Numbered from the stretch's first letter, positions 34,423 through 46,554 are shown. The stretch: 57,440 nt of DNA from Lentinula raphanica (GCA_027919835.1 JANVFP010000063.1:1-57440); one strand, 5' to 3'. Notes: generated by a model not told the origin, from the sequence alone. Numbers and translations are program-made.

Positions 34423-35994
34423 ATGTCCGAAGTACATAACGGAAATGATCAGGGAGCCGCGGGAGCGAATGCTAACGCACCAGCAAACCCGGCTGCCCAA
34501 CAAAAACGACCGGAGGATCAACTCAACATCATAAGGATGCTTGGTCCTCCTGAACTGACTCCTGCGGAACAAGCAGAGTATAACAATACCAAGTTTCCGC
34601 TTACGCACAAAACTGCTATGATCCTGGACTTGGCCAATCCGAGCATGATCCCCGAGTGGGTAAGGTTCTGTTTGAACACGTTCCAGGCTACGGAAGTTAC
34701 CTCCGAGAAGGTGAAGATGCAAAAGATCTTTTCTTGGATGACCCTTCAGACCAAGCAGGCTCTCGAGCATCTTCCCGGCGCGCAGGAGGGAAGGGAAGAC
34801 GCGGACTGTTTCCTGCGTTCCCTGTGTGAAAGATTCCCGGCATCTCTAGGGAGACCAATGGGTTCGAAGAATACGCTCTTGCAGATCGTACAGAACTATG
34901 CTCCTTTGGGTGTCCGGGACGGAGATAGGTTGCTCGGATATTGTTTGTTGATAGAGGTAGAAGCCAATAAGTTGTTGAAACCGCCTCCGGCGATAGGAAA
35001 CACGGAATTGGTGTCTCTTTTCCTGTCAGCATTCGATGACGAGCTACGGAAAGCTGTGAATCGAAAGGTTCAACAGCAGGTACCTGCTTTCCGCGTAGAG
35101 AAACGTCGGGTCGATGATCCATATCTGTTCATAGAGTACAAGGAAGCAGCCGAGGCCGTAGCAAGGCACCCACCCTTGGAATCGTTGTACCGAACGGTAA
35201 CAAGTCGGGATGGTGTGGTCTTCAACGCGGAAACCCACTCGAGAGGAGGCGTATACGTTCCGATTGGTGGTCCTCCGGTGATCAAAGAAGAAGTACCGGA
35301 TCTCTCGCATTTCTTCCGGTCTCCAGCTAAGCCCGTTGAAGTGAAACGTGAGGCTTCCGAGGAAACGGAACGAGCACTAGCTGCAAATAGGGACCAGTAC
35401 AGTGTGTTGGTCAAAGATTTGGGAGCACTTAAGGCTACCTACAAAGAGGAACTTGAGACGTTGGCTCAAATGCTGGCTAACATCAAGACCGGAAATGTTC
35501 AACCTGCGCAACGGGTGCAGCCCCATACTGTCGCTTCTGGTAGTGGTAATCCCGGAAACAGTGGGCCTCCCCGCGGAATCATTAACACGAATCCGAATAA
35601 TGCACAAGGTCAAAGGTCTGAGATGTTGTGTTTCCTTTGTCGGGAACCGAATCATATGATGCAAAGTTGTCCAATGTTCTTGGAACTCTTAGGGAAAGGT
35701 TGGATTATGCGTGATCCGCAAGATCCAAAGCGTCTTAAGTTGAAGGATGGGTCTCCGCTACCGAACAACTTCGGAAGTGAGAGTAGATACCAAAAGATCA
35801 TGAAATATGGTCAGGCCAAAGGATGGCCAGAGGTTTCGACGATGATGAACGAGATGATCCCGGACAATGAGGATTACTCGGAGCAGTTGGCCGGATCCCC
35901 AGCTTGGATGGTCATTGCCAATCTGGCGGAGATGGTGCAAGGGAGATCTAGCAATGGTGTGGCTACGGTGTACACGAACGAGTCGGGAAACTGA
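34423..35994 (+). CDS. Gag polyprotein of a Ty3/gypsy-like element (left arm, intact)
   Basis: Gag forms the capsid of LTR retrotransposon particles. From ATG 34423 (MSEVHNGNDQGAAGANANAP) the frame runs 523 codons. The frame is also open upstream to about 34085 without an ATG, so a longer or spliced N-terminus is possible. A helical capsid-like region (WVRFCLNTFQATEVTSEKVK to RPMGSKNTLLQIVQNYAP) is followed by a linker and a CX2CX4HX4C zinc knuckle, CFLCREPNHMMQSC. The stop at 35992 is eight bases before the next frame, which is offset, a layout compatible with -1 frameshifting. This is the only unbroken retroelement ORF here; the right-arm copy is frameshifted. Confidence 0.85.
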   Translation: MSEVHNGNDQGAAGANANAPANPAAQQKRPEDQLNIIRMLGPPELTPAEQAEYNNTKFPLTHKTAMILDLANPSMIPEWVRFCLNTFQATEVTSEKVKMQKIFSWMTLQTKQALEHLPGAQEGREDADCFLRSLCERFPASLGRPMGSKNTLLQIVQNYAPLGVRDGDRLLGYCLLIEVEANKLLKPPPAIGNTELVSLFLSAFDDELRKAVNRKVQQQVPAFRVEKRRVDDPYLFIEYKEAAEAVARHPPLESLYRTVTSRDGVVFNAETHSRGGVYVPIGGPPVIKEEVPDLSHFFRSPAKPVEVKREASEETERALAANRDQYSVLVKDLGALKATYKEELETLAQMLANIKTGNVQPAQRVQPHTVASGSGNPGNSGPPRGIINTNPNNAQGQRSEMLCFLCREPNHMMQSCPMFLELLGKGWIMRDPQDPKRLKLKDGSPLPNNFGSESRYQKIMKYGQAKGWPEVSTMMNEMIPDNEDYSEQLAGSPAWMVIANLAEMVQGRSSNGVATVYTNESGN

Positions 35995-36002
35995 GGAATC
36001 CA

Positions 36003-37740
36003 ATGATTGAGTTGACCTCTGGGCCAAGGACACGGTCTCAGCAACAGGCAACAACTCATGAGGGTGCCCCAAAGCCTAACTCACCAAAAGCAATACCTGC
36101 CGTCAAGAATAAACGCTTTGACGGGGTGCATATACCCATAGATCGAAATAGCCCTAGTAAAAACAAAACATCCGAAAAACCGAAGTCCAATCCGGACAAT
36201 TCTACGCCTAATCATGACAGATCTGCTGGATCAGACCCCGATCCTTCTCAATCACTGAGGGAAGCTGCTTTGGAAAGGATACAGTCAGTGACCATTGACG
36301 ATTTAACGGATGAGAGTGCTTTAGGCTCGGGACGCGAGCCTGATCAGGCAGATCAACGGAAATCGAAGCAAGTACGATTCCGCGATCCGTCACCTCCTCG
36401 TACGGAAAATCCGAGAAGACCATTTGATGATGTTCAGCCCAGGAAGTTACACCTCACCCTCGAAATCAACCAAAGCCAGAAAAGATACCTGAATCTAAGG
36501 GATCTTCGAAGGCACCAAAATACAGGCTGCAGAATGAACTGTTTACGCCTGGTCTAGAGGAAGAGCTTGCTGACCGGATAGTGCGAAAGACGATTGAATT
36601 GACTTCTTCCGAAGCTTTACAGCTTTCGGGGAAGATCAGGCAGATCGTAGCACGAAAGATACGGAATAAGCGAGTACTTCCGCAAGATCGAAAGAAAATG
36701 CTGCTGAACCTGGCTGATCAACAAGATCTAGCTACGGAAACACTTTCAAATGATGATTCCGAAGACGAACAAGTCATTTCCGTGGATGATCTAGCATTAC
36801 CCGAAGCTTGGGCTTTTGAGAGATTATCTGAGGATCGGGATGGGATGAAAGCAGGAGCGTTTGTTCAAGTAGATCCAGTAGAATCATTCTTAAGTGATGT
36901 CGACGAGAATGATGAACGACGAGATATGACCATAGTTGCTACCATAGGCAATGGTCTCCGTGCAGTGTGGCCTGTTGTGAATGATCGGGAAGATCTCGAA
37001 GTAGAGAACCTCCTGGACTCAGGATCACAGATAGTCGCAATCGATATGAGCGTGGCGTTAGGCTTAGGTCTGGGTTGGGATCCCGGAATCACCATACAGA
37101 TGCAAAATGTACATGGCGGGATCGCGCGGACCAAAGGTTTAGCCCGAAATGTGCCCTTTCGATTTGGACCAGTCACAGTGTATTTACAGTTACATGTTCA
37201 AGAAAAGGCTCCCTTCGAAATACTGTTGGGACGTCCGTTTGATGTGTTAACTGAGAGTGTCATTCAGACATTTGGATCGGGTGATCAGGAACTTACGATT
37301 ACGGATCCGAATACTGGAAAACGGTATACCATGGGTACATATCCGAAAGGACATGGACCGAGAGCGCCAAGAAAAGTGGTGGAACGAAAAGTATCACAGC
37401 CAACTCAACAGTTGCTACCCGAATCAAGACGGGAAGACACTCACGAGGAGGCAGAGAAAGTTCCGCAACCAAATTTTTGAATAACCTCTGGGATCTGAGT
37501 AGCGACCAGGGAGAGGTAGAAATCGCTCTTAGTGGGTACTGGGATGCTCAAGCGGAGGAAGTGGTTATAGAGTCGAATCAGGTGAAACGAGGTAACTTCT
37601 CCGATGAAGAATTAGCGGACGTGTATGTACAGTGCTGTCTGCCAACGATCGAGAAGTCGCACCCCGGAATTGCCGAAACCATATCACTATACCTGAACAA
37701 AGGTGTAGATCATCCAGCTGATACTGTAAAACTTTTGTAA
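36003..37740 (+). pseudogene. retropepsin (protease) and linker frames, left arm
   Basis: A first frame (36003-36557, MIELTSGPRTRSQQQ) is a basic and acidic linker. It shifts near 36450 to the frame containing KPEKIPESKGSSKAPKYRLQ, which continues to 37480. The protease core has LLDSGSQIVAIDMSVALGLG (DSG active site) and EILLGRPFDVL (ILGRP flap-side motif), as in Ty3/gypsy aspartic proteases. Another shift at about 37480 leads to NNLWDLSSDQGEVEIALSGY and on to a stop at 37740. In related elements reverse transcriptase would follow, but AT-rich foldback sequence begins instead. Frame changes could be decay or programmed; two in a row favour decay. Confidence 0.75.
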
Positions 37741-37789
37741 AAAGTACCGATAAGTTATCAGGTACCTATTGCAAATAGTTGTGATAACC

Positions 37790-40700
37790 CAGAGGGGGTC
37801 CCGGAAATGGCCCCGGGGGTGGTCATGCCTGTCACTATCTGTCACATATGGCTTATATCTACTGTTTTGGGTAATTAATAATCATCCAGATATTAAATAA
37901 GCAGTACATTTTCAAAAAAACTCGAAAATTCATAAAAATTCATGAAAAACATAAAATAGCCTGATTAGGTCAGATCAGGATATATAAGCAAATGATGTCA
38001 TATAATGAAAAATGATGTAGGGCCAATGTGGGTACTAAAAATAGCCCAAAAAATCACTAAAAATGCAAAAAATATTTAGGGATGGTATAGAGCCTATTGC
38101 AGGTCCAGGCACATCAAAATTACCAAAAAAGGAAAAAATTGATTATGATCTCATCTTGTAGCAAAAAATCTGAAAAAAATCCTAAAAATAGTCAAAAAAT
38201 TCAGGGGTGCCTTGTTGGCCCTGAAAATGCAAAATAAAAAAAAATACGCGACAAGTGTAAAAATTTTTATCACTCCAAATCATTCCAAATCCACTATACA
38301 GTCAGTATATATGATGTATATGCTATATTTAGCATCCTAGTACCTTTATTGGGCTAAAAATAGAACTTGATCTCATCTGATAGTAAAAAATCTGAAAAAA
38401 TCATAAAAAATACTCAAAAAATTCAGGGATGCCTCATTGGCCCTGAAAATGCAAAATAAAAAAATTTACACGATACAATTGAAAAACAACATCACTCCAA
38501 ATCATACCAAATCCACTACACAGTCAGTATATATCATGTATATGCCATTTATAGCACCCCTAGTACCCTCAATCACTTATATCACTCAAGAATCAATATA
38601 TTGTACAGGATATTTTAGCACACCATAACTTAGAACAATTTATATTACTCAATATGTTCAGTACACTTAGCACTTATCACACCTAACACACTAAAACTCA
38701 TAACAGTACTTATATGTATTATACTTAACACAGTTGACAATGAAAATACTTAAAACAGTGTTATCAGTCACTATACTTAACACACTTAACAGTCAAAAAG
38801 TCGGAACAATTGTTATACCATAACACACTCATAACAACGAGTTTTGGGCGCTTATGGGCGCTTATTTGGTGTTTTTGAGTCGAAATTCATTAATAGCACA
38901 CTCAATAATTTTTGTGTGGGCTCTATACTGTATCAGGATGTTGTCTATATCATATTCGTCTAGATACAATTCAGAGAACTCGAAAATTCAACTTGTGGGG
39001 CTGGCTATATTGTGATCTTTTGAAATATAACAGTGTTTTATGTAAATGTCAATGCATATGTCCATGTAATGCAAGTATACTGATATTGGTTCATGAGGGA
39101 AACACTCCTACAGTCTACTAGAAGTGTCTGGACATGATTCAGATGCTCACTATGACTATTGGACTTTGTGATATACATGTACATGTTTCATGTACACTAT
39201 AGATGTCTACACTTACATGTAACAATAGATGTCATATTCAATGACCCTCATTACAGATCTCTTTAGTGCTAGTGTACTGAACATATTGAGTAATATAAAC
39301 TCTATGTGATACAGCCAAGAGATCTGTAATGAGGGTCATTGAATATGACATCTATTGTTACATGTAAGTGTAGACATCTATAGTGTACATGAAACATGTA
39401 CATGTATATCACAAAGTCCAATAGTCATAGTGAGCATCTGAATCATGTCCAGACACTTCTAGTAGACTGTAGGAGTGTTTCCCTCATGAACCAATATCAG
39501 TATACTTGCATTACATGGACATATGCATTGACATTTACATAAAACACTGTTATATTTCAAAAGATCACAATATAGCCAGCCCCACAAGTTGAATTTTCGA
39601 GTTCTCTGAATTGTATCTAGACGAATATGATATAGACAACATCCTGATACAGTATAGAGCCCACACAAAAATTATTGAGTGTGCTATTAATGAATTTCGA
39701 CTCAAAAACACCAAATAAGCGCCCATAAGCGCCCAAAACTCGTTGTTATGAGTGTGTTATGGTATAACAATTGTTCCGACTTTTTGACTGTTAAGTGTGT
39801 TAAGTATAGTGACTGATAACACTGTTTTAAGTATTTTCATTGTCAACTGTGTTAAGTATAATACATATAAGTACTGTTATGAGTTTTAGTGTGTTAGGTG
39901 TGATAAGTGCTAAGTGTACTGAACATATTGAGTAATATAAATTGTTCTAAGTTATGGTGTGCTAAAATATCCTGTACAATATATTGATTCTTGAGTGATA
40001 TAAGTGATTGAGGGTACTAGGGGTGCTATAAATGGCATATACATGATATATACTGACTGTGTAGTGGATTTGGTATGATTTGGAGTGATGTTGTTTTTCA
40101 ATTGTATCGTGTAAATTTTTTTATTTTGCATTTTCAGGGCCAATGAGGCATCCCTGAATTTTTTGAGTATTTTTTATGATTTTTTCAGATTTTTTACTAT
40201 CAGATGAGATCAAGTTCTATTTTTAGCCCAATAAAGGTACTAGGATGCTAAATATAGCATATACATCATATATACTGACTGTATAGTGGATTTGGAATGA
40301 TTTGGAGTGATAAAAATTTTTACACTTGTCGCGTATTTTTTTTTATTTTGCATTTTCAGGGCCAACAAGGCACCCCTGAATTTTTTGACTATTTTTAGGA
40401 TTTTTTTCAGATTTTTTGCTACAAGATGAGATCATAATCAATTTTTTCCTTTTTTGGTAATTTTGATGTGCCTGGACCTGCAATAGGCTCTATACCATCC
40501 CTAAATATTTTTTGCATTTTTAGTGATTTTTTGGGCTATTTTTAGTACCCACATTGGCCCTACATCATTTTTCATTATATGACATCATTTGCTTATATAT
40601 CCTGATCTGACCTAATCAGGCTATTTTATGTTTTTCATGAATTTTTATGAATTTTCGAGTTTTTTTGAAAATGTACTGCTTATTTGATATCTGGATGATT

Positions 40701-40791
40701 ATTAATTACCCAAAACAGTAGATATAAGCCATATGTGACAGATAGTGACAGGCATGACCACCCCCCGGGGCCATTTCCGGGACCCCCTCTG
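37790..40791. mobile_element. AT-rich foldback core inside the palindrome
   Basis: The core starts CAGAGGGGGTCCCGGAAATG and ends with the inverse (CCCCCTCTG at 40791). Its arms are AT-rich with many A-runs, TAACAC words and one GGGCGCTTATGGGCGCTTAT block per arm (near 38848). There is no supported ORF. The spacer at its middle carries a displaced copy of arm sequence (39265-39299 matches 39906-39941). It is homologous to the middle of the foldback element at 52611-55777. No direct target duplication is visible because both flanks are also mirror copies. The outer boundaries are inferred from composition. Confidence 0.65.
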
Positions 40792-40840
40792 GGTTATCAC
40801 AACTATTTGCAATAGGTACCTGATAACTTATCGGTACTTT

Positions 40841-42567
40841 TTACAAAAGTTTTACAGTATCAGCTGGATGATCTACACCTTTGTTCAGGTATAGTGATAT
40901 GGTTTCGGCAATTCCGGGGTGCGACTTCTCGATCGTTGGCAGACAGCACTGTACATACACGTCCGCTAATTCTTCATCGGAGAAGTTACCTCGTTTCACC
41001 TGATTCGACTCTATAACCACTTCCTCCGCTTGAGCATCCCAGTACCCACTAAGAGCGATTTCTACCTCTCCCTGGTCGCTACTCAGATCCCAGAGGTTAT
41101 TCAAAAATTTGGTTGCGGAACTTTCTCTGCCTCCTCGTGAGTGTCTTCCCGTCTTGATTCGGGTTGCAACTGTTGAGTTGGTTGTGATACTTTTCGTTCC
41201 ACCACCTTTCTTGGTGCTCTCGGTCCATGTCCTTTCGGATATGTACCCATGGTATACCGTTTTCCAGTATTCGGATCCGTAATCGTGAGTTCCTGATCAC
41301 CCGATCCAAATGTCTGAATGACACTCTCAGTTAACACATCAAACGGACGTCCCAACAGTATTTCGAAGGGAGCCTTTTCTTGAACATGTAACTGTAAATA
41401 CACTGTGACCGGTCCAAATCGAAAGGGCACATTTCGGGCTAACCTTTGGTCCGCGCGATCCCGCCATGTACATTTTGCATCTGTATGGTGATTCCGGGAT
41501 CCCAACCTAGACCTAAGCCTAACGCCACGCTCATATCGATTGCGACTATCTGTGATCCTGAGTCCAGGAGGTTCTCTACTTCGAGATCTTCCCAATCATT
41601 CACAACAGGCCACACTGCACGGAGACCATTGCCTATGGTAGCAACTATGGTCATATCTCGTCATTCATCATTCTCGTCGACATCACTTAAGAATGATTCT
41701 ACTGGATCTACTTGAACAAACGCTCCTGCTTTCATCCCATCCCGATCCTCAGATAATCTTTCAAAAGCCCAAGCTTCGGGTAATGCTAGATCTCCACGGA
41801 AATGACTTGTTCGTTTCGGAATCATCATTTGAAAGTGTTTCCGTAGCTAGATCTTGTTGATCAGCCAGTTCAGCAGCATTTTCTTTCGATCTTGCGGAAG
41901 TACTCGCTTATTCCGTATCTTCGTGCTACGATTGCCTGATCTTCCCCGAAAGCTGTAAAGCTTCGGAAGAAGTCAATTCAATCGTCTTTCGCACTATCCG
42001 GTCAGCAAGCTCTTCCTCTAGACCAGGCGTGAACAGTTCATTCTGCAGCCTGTATTTTGGTGCCTTCGAAGATCCCTTAGATTCAGGATCTTTCCAGCTT
42101 TGGTTGATTTCGAGGGTGAGGTGTAACTTCTCTGGGCTGAACATCATCAAATGGTCTTCTCGGATTTTCCGTACGAGGAGGTGACGGATCGCGAATCGTA
42201 CTTGCTTCGATTTCCGTTGATCTGTCTGATCAGGCTGCGTTCCGAACCTAAGCACTCTCATCCGTTAAATCGTCAATGGTCACTGACTGTATCCTTTCCA
42301 AAGCAGCTTCCCTCAGTGATTGAGAAGAATCGGGTCTGATCCAGCAGATCTGTCATGATTAGGCGTAGAATTGTCCGGATTGGACTTCGGTTTTTCGGAT
42401 GTTTTGTTTTTACTAGGGTTATTTCGATCTATGGGTATATGCACCCCGTCAAAGCGTTTATTCTTGACGGCAGGTATTGCTTTTGGTGAGTTAGGCTTTG
42501 GGGCACCCTCATGAGTTGTTGCCTGTTGCTGAGACCGTGTCCTTGGCCCAGAGGTCAACTCAATCAT
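40841..42567 (-). pseudogene. retropepsin and linker frames, right arm (broken)
   Basis: Mirror copy of 36003-37740. The protease motifs LLDSGSQIVAI and EILLGRPFDVL are present but in different frames (41654-41439 and 41595-41101), so a further frameshift separates them. Other differences from the left arm are near 41815, 42240 and 42335. Confidence 0.75.
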
Positions 42568-42575
42568 TGGATTCC

Positions 42576-44142
42576 TCAGTTTCCCGACTCGTTCGTGTAC
42601 ACCGTAGCCACACCATTGCTAGATCTCCCTTGCACCATTCCGCCAGATTGGCAATGACCATCCAAGCTGGGGATCCGGCCAACTGTTCCGAGTAATCCTC
42701 ATTGTCCGGGATCATCTCGTTCATCATCGTCGAAACCTCGGGCCATCCTTTGCCTGACCATATTTCATGATCTTCTGGTATCTACTCTCACTTCCGAAGT
42801 TGTTCGTAGCGGAGACCCATCCTTCAACTTAAGACGCTTTGGTCTTGCGGATCACGCATAATCCAACCTTTCCCTAAGAGTTCCAAGAACATTGGACAAC
42901 TTTGCATCATATGGTTCGGTTCCCGACACAGGAAACACAACATCTCAGACCTTTGACCTTGTGCATTATTCGGATTCGTGTTAATGATTCCGCGGGGAGG
43001 CCCACTGTTTCCGGGATTACCACTACCAGAAGCGACAGTATGGGGCTGCACCCGTTGCGCAGGTTGAACATTTCCGGTCTTGATGTTAGCCAGCATTTGA
43101 GCCAACGTCTCAAGTTCCTCTTTGTAGGTAGCCTTAAGTGCTCCCAAATCTTTGACCAACACACTGTACTGGTCCCTATTTGCAGCTAGTGCTCTTTCCG
43201 TTTCCTCGGAAGCCTCTCGTTTCACTTCAACGGGCTTAGCTGGAGACCGGAAGAAATGCGAGAGATCCGGTACTTCTTCTTTGATCACCGGAGGACCACC
43301 AATCGGAACGTATACGCCTCCTCTTGAGTGGGTTTCCGCATTGAAGACCACACCATCCCGACTTGTTACCGTCCGGTACAACGATTCCAAGGGTGGGTGC
43401 CTTGCTACGGCCTCTGCTGCTTCCTTGTACTCTATGAACAGATATGGATCATCGACCCGACGTTTCTCTACGCGGAAAGCAGGTACCTGCTGTTGAACCT
43501 TACGATTCACAGCTTTCCGTAACTCGTCATCGAATGCTGACAGGAAAAGAGACACCAATTCCGTGTTTCCTATCGCCGGAGGCGGTTTCAACAACTTATT
43601 GGCTTCTACCTCCATCAACAACAATATCCGAGCAACCTATCTCCGTCCCGGACACCCAAAGGAGCATAGTTCTGTACGATCTGCAAGAGCGTATTCTTCG
43701 AACCCATTGGTCTCCCTAGAGATGCCGGGAATCTTTCACACAGGGAACGCAGGAAACAGTCCGCGTCTTCCCTTCCCTCCTGCGCGCCGGGAAGATGCTC
43801 GAGAGCCTGCTTGGTCTGAAGGGTCATCCAAGAAAAGATCTTTTGCATCTTCACCTTCTCGGAGGTAACTTCCGTAGCCTGGAACGTGTTCAAACAGAAC
43901 CTCACCCACTCGGGGATCATGCTCGGATTGGCCAAGTCCAGGATCATAGCAGTTTTGTGCGTAAGCGGAAACTTGGTATTGTTATACTCTGCTTGTTCCG
44001 CAGGAGTCAGTTCAGGAGGACCAAGCATCCTTATGATGTCGAGTTGATCCTCCGGTCGTTTTTGTTGGGCAGCCGGGTTTGCTGGTGCGTTAGCATTCGC
44101 TCCCGCGGCTCCCTGATCATTTCCGTTATGTACTTCGGACAT
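42576..44142 (-). pseudogene. Gag, right-arm copy, frameshifted
   Basis: Mirror copy of the intact left gag. A single-base deletion near 43615 (left arm TGTTTGTTG, here TGTTGTTG) ends the first frame after RDGDRLLGYC. A second single-base loss near 42838 destroys the frame behind the zinc knuckle. The capsid region and the CFLCREPNHMMQSC knuckle remain recognisable. Confidence 0.85.
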
Positions 44143-44583
44143 ATTGTTGGGTAAAAACAGTCGTATCAAATCAAATGGTTCGGGTTGTAATGTAGGATCT
44201 GAACTAGATTGCGGATCTGGTCCAACAGTAGCTGCCTTCTGTCTACCGTTTCCTGGCACTACGTTAGATCTCTTCGTTACTGGTTGTTCCGAAGATGGTC
44301 TAGGAGCTCTCCCGTTATCTGGATTGCTAGTACTCGCTCTTCCGAGGTTTCTCGGATCGTAAACAGGTACAGAGGGTTTCTTTGTTGCGCGCTTTCGCTG
44401 ATCTGAAGCTTGTATCGCTGGATCAAAGAAATCTGCTGAGCCCGCGTTCTTCGAAGTCCGAGTAGCTCTTGGAGCTATTTTTAATGATCAAATAAATTCG
44501 ATCAAAGGCAGTAGTTTTGAGAAATCAAGAAGATCTCTCGAGTTCGACCAAAATATAGATTCCACCCCTCGCGGTGGGCTCCA

Positions 44584-46265
44584 GATAACGAGGTATAAAG
44601 TCGGTTCTTAGTATAATGCCTTATGACAGGTCACTTAGCACGAACACAGAGTACGACTTCACGGATTCGTCAATCAAATTGTATTTATAGCGAGGTGTGG
44701 GGCGTTGTCAGAGATTCCGCACTATCTTATATCTCAAGTCGAACGCAGTCTTGTAAGATCTTTTAGATCAGCAATACTGGTCAGCAGAACGAAGTGACAC
44801 GGATATACCAGTCGTAAGATCTGGACTAAGGGTTTGTTTTGAGTGGCTTCCACTCGGATAAGGGTTTTTAGGCTCGGAAAGCAACGGGGTACCAGACGTT
44901 ATGGTAGACCAATCGATTCCGCTCCCGGGTGAAGCAGTACTGATCACTATTCTCAGTAAAACCTCGAAGATCACGCAGATCACCAATCACTACGTGTCAA
45001 CTTGAACAGAGCCACCAAAACTCTGCACGTTCACTCGGCACAACCTGAGACCAAGTCCTCTGTATCTCCGGAACGGAGTCTACCTTCAACTAGCAAGTGA
45101 CAGACACCAAGTCAAACCACTCAAAAGTCGGGCTTATCGCGATGAAGTAACACACTTAATCTGCAAGGTCCGGTACGGCTTAGAAGCCTTTACTCCCACG
45201 TATGGATGAAAAGGATTACCAGTTCAGAGAGATCTGGGCGCGAAACTTGTTTCATTTGTGCGGATACAGGTCTTTAAGTACACTACGAAAAGTCCAATAC
45301 CCGTATTTGTCCTTGATCTAGTAGATCTAGCTATTTCTACGGACGGAGTCCGATAATATACACTTAAATAGTAAAATATGACTGAAACGATACAAACACG
45401 CAAGGAAATAGTAAGGAAAACAGAGAAAAAGATGAAACTTGTCCGTATTTCGTCGTACTTTCGCCAGATCTAGAAGACCAAGCAAGTTCCGACCATGGTC
45501 TGTGCGGCATCCACATGCTAGGGTGCCTAACTCGTCAGAGTGGCTCCTGCCTGTGTTGCTCAAGTGTTTCCGACGAATTTGCTTCCGCGGAATATAGTGG
45601 TCTTCCCAAGTTAATGAGATAGACTCGTAACAGTGGTTGATCTCGCGGATCAGGTAGGTCTGGTCCGTAGCTTTCGAACGGTATGCATATAGCCTGGTGT
45701 TCTGGAGCGGACAACGAAGGTAAATGCTTCAGAAGTGTTTTCCGTAGGTTTCCGCTGTCAAAGCTGTACATAGCATACGCTATATCCCAGTTTAGAACTT
45801 GAACATATGCGTGTTTCCGCTGCGGGTTTCACCCGTACTGCCACGGAAATACTAGATCATCATGTTTCCGACGGTTTCCGCTACTTTGCGTAGGGTTTCC
45901 GTGTGGTAACTCGTCCGGATAGGCTCTCATCGTGTCTGATCTGCTAGATCAAGTGAAATTTCCGTCATCACAGCCAAGTACCAAACTCAGTTGTGCCGAT
46001 CCGGCAGATCTTGATACTAAGTCGATATTCCCTTGGTGTGCTCGTACCAGTAGTCAGCATTCTTGAAGGATCCCCGACCAAGGGTGCGAGCAATAGCTCT
46101 AAGTGGATATTCATGGCTGATCTTGCCAAAGGATCTGTATCCTAGCTTATACTGATACAAGTTTGACTGCTAGTTCGGGCTCACTACAGTCCTTATTGAT
46201 ACTATGCAATGGCCTAAGTTGATCTTTTTGATCATTGCACGCCTGCGCAGAAAAACCGCGCAACA
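44584..46265 (-). repeat. LTR (right-arm copy)
   Basis: Inverted copy of the left LTR, about 1.68 kb, with scattered changes. It begins at 46265 (reading leftward) and ends beside the mirror primer-binding site. Confidence 0.75.
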
Positions 46266-46554
46266 TTGGGAGCTCAAGATGTCATACATTCATACATCCA
46301 ACAATATCGCCAATGCCTTTACCAAAGCTCTTCCTTCCAAAGCCTTTACTCGTCTCCGGGATAAAATGGGGTTGCAGTGAATCCGGATTCCATGTGAGGA
46401 GGAGGAGAGTGTGTTCACGGTGAGGAGGAGTGTTGGAATGCAGAGAGACTTGTGTGAGCACCGCAAACACACATCGCATTGCATCGCGTTGTGCCAATGC
46501 AATCACGCGTTCATTTCCTTTGTCAATACCTATAAAGCCTTTCCGGCCTCGTGT
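46266..46554 (+). mobile_element. Ty1/copia 3' end fragment
   Basis: The + strand reads HWELKMSYIHTSNNIANAFT and KALPSKAFTRLRDKMGLQ, then TGA at 46377. This matches the C-terminus of copia-type reverse transcriptase/RNase H proteins (consensus like NLADxLTKPLP...R). After it come a purine-rich GAGGAGGAG and TGTTGGAATGCAGAGAGACT, a likely copia LTR start at about 46431. The fragment is cut off on both sides by gypsy-type LTR copies (46265 and 46555). Confidence 0.75.

Larger units (their letters stand above)
32281..46265. repeat. giant inverted duplication (palindrome), arms of about 6.98 and 6.95 kb
   Basis: Left arm 32281-39263, spacer 39264-39316, right arm 39317-46265. Each arm reads inward: LTR, primer site, gag, protease, AT-rich core. 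Both outer ends are the first base of the LTR (TGTTGCGCGG outward-in). Left flank is pogo coding sequence (GGCATCGG); right flank is a copia fragment (TTGGGAGC); there is no target duplication. The arms are nearly identical but carry scattered substitutions and single-base deletions, mostly in the right arm. Confidence 0.93.

Noticed and set aside
38437..40143. Small mirrored ORFs in the AT-rich arms (63 and 69 codons)
   Set aside because: They are identical in both arms only because the arms are copies; codon content is AT-rich background and no domain is seen.
32281..46265. Pure assembly artefact as the explanation of the palindrome
   Set aside because: Not fully excluded, but the arms carry independent substitutions and the outer flanks differ and contain distinct elements, so a real structure is favoured.
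46282..46506. Minus-strand frames over the copia fragment
   Set aside because: The plus strand reads a recognisable copia C-terminus ending in TGA; the minus frames are shadows.
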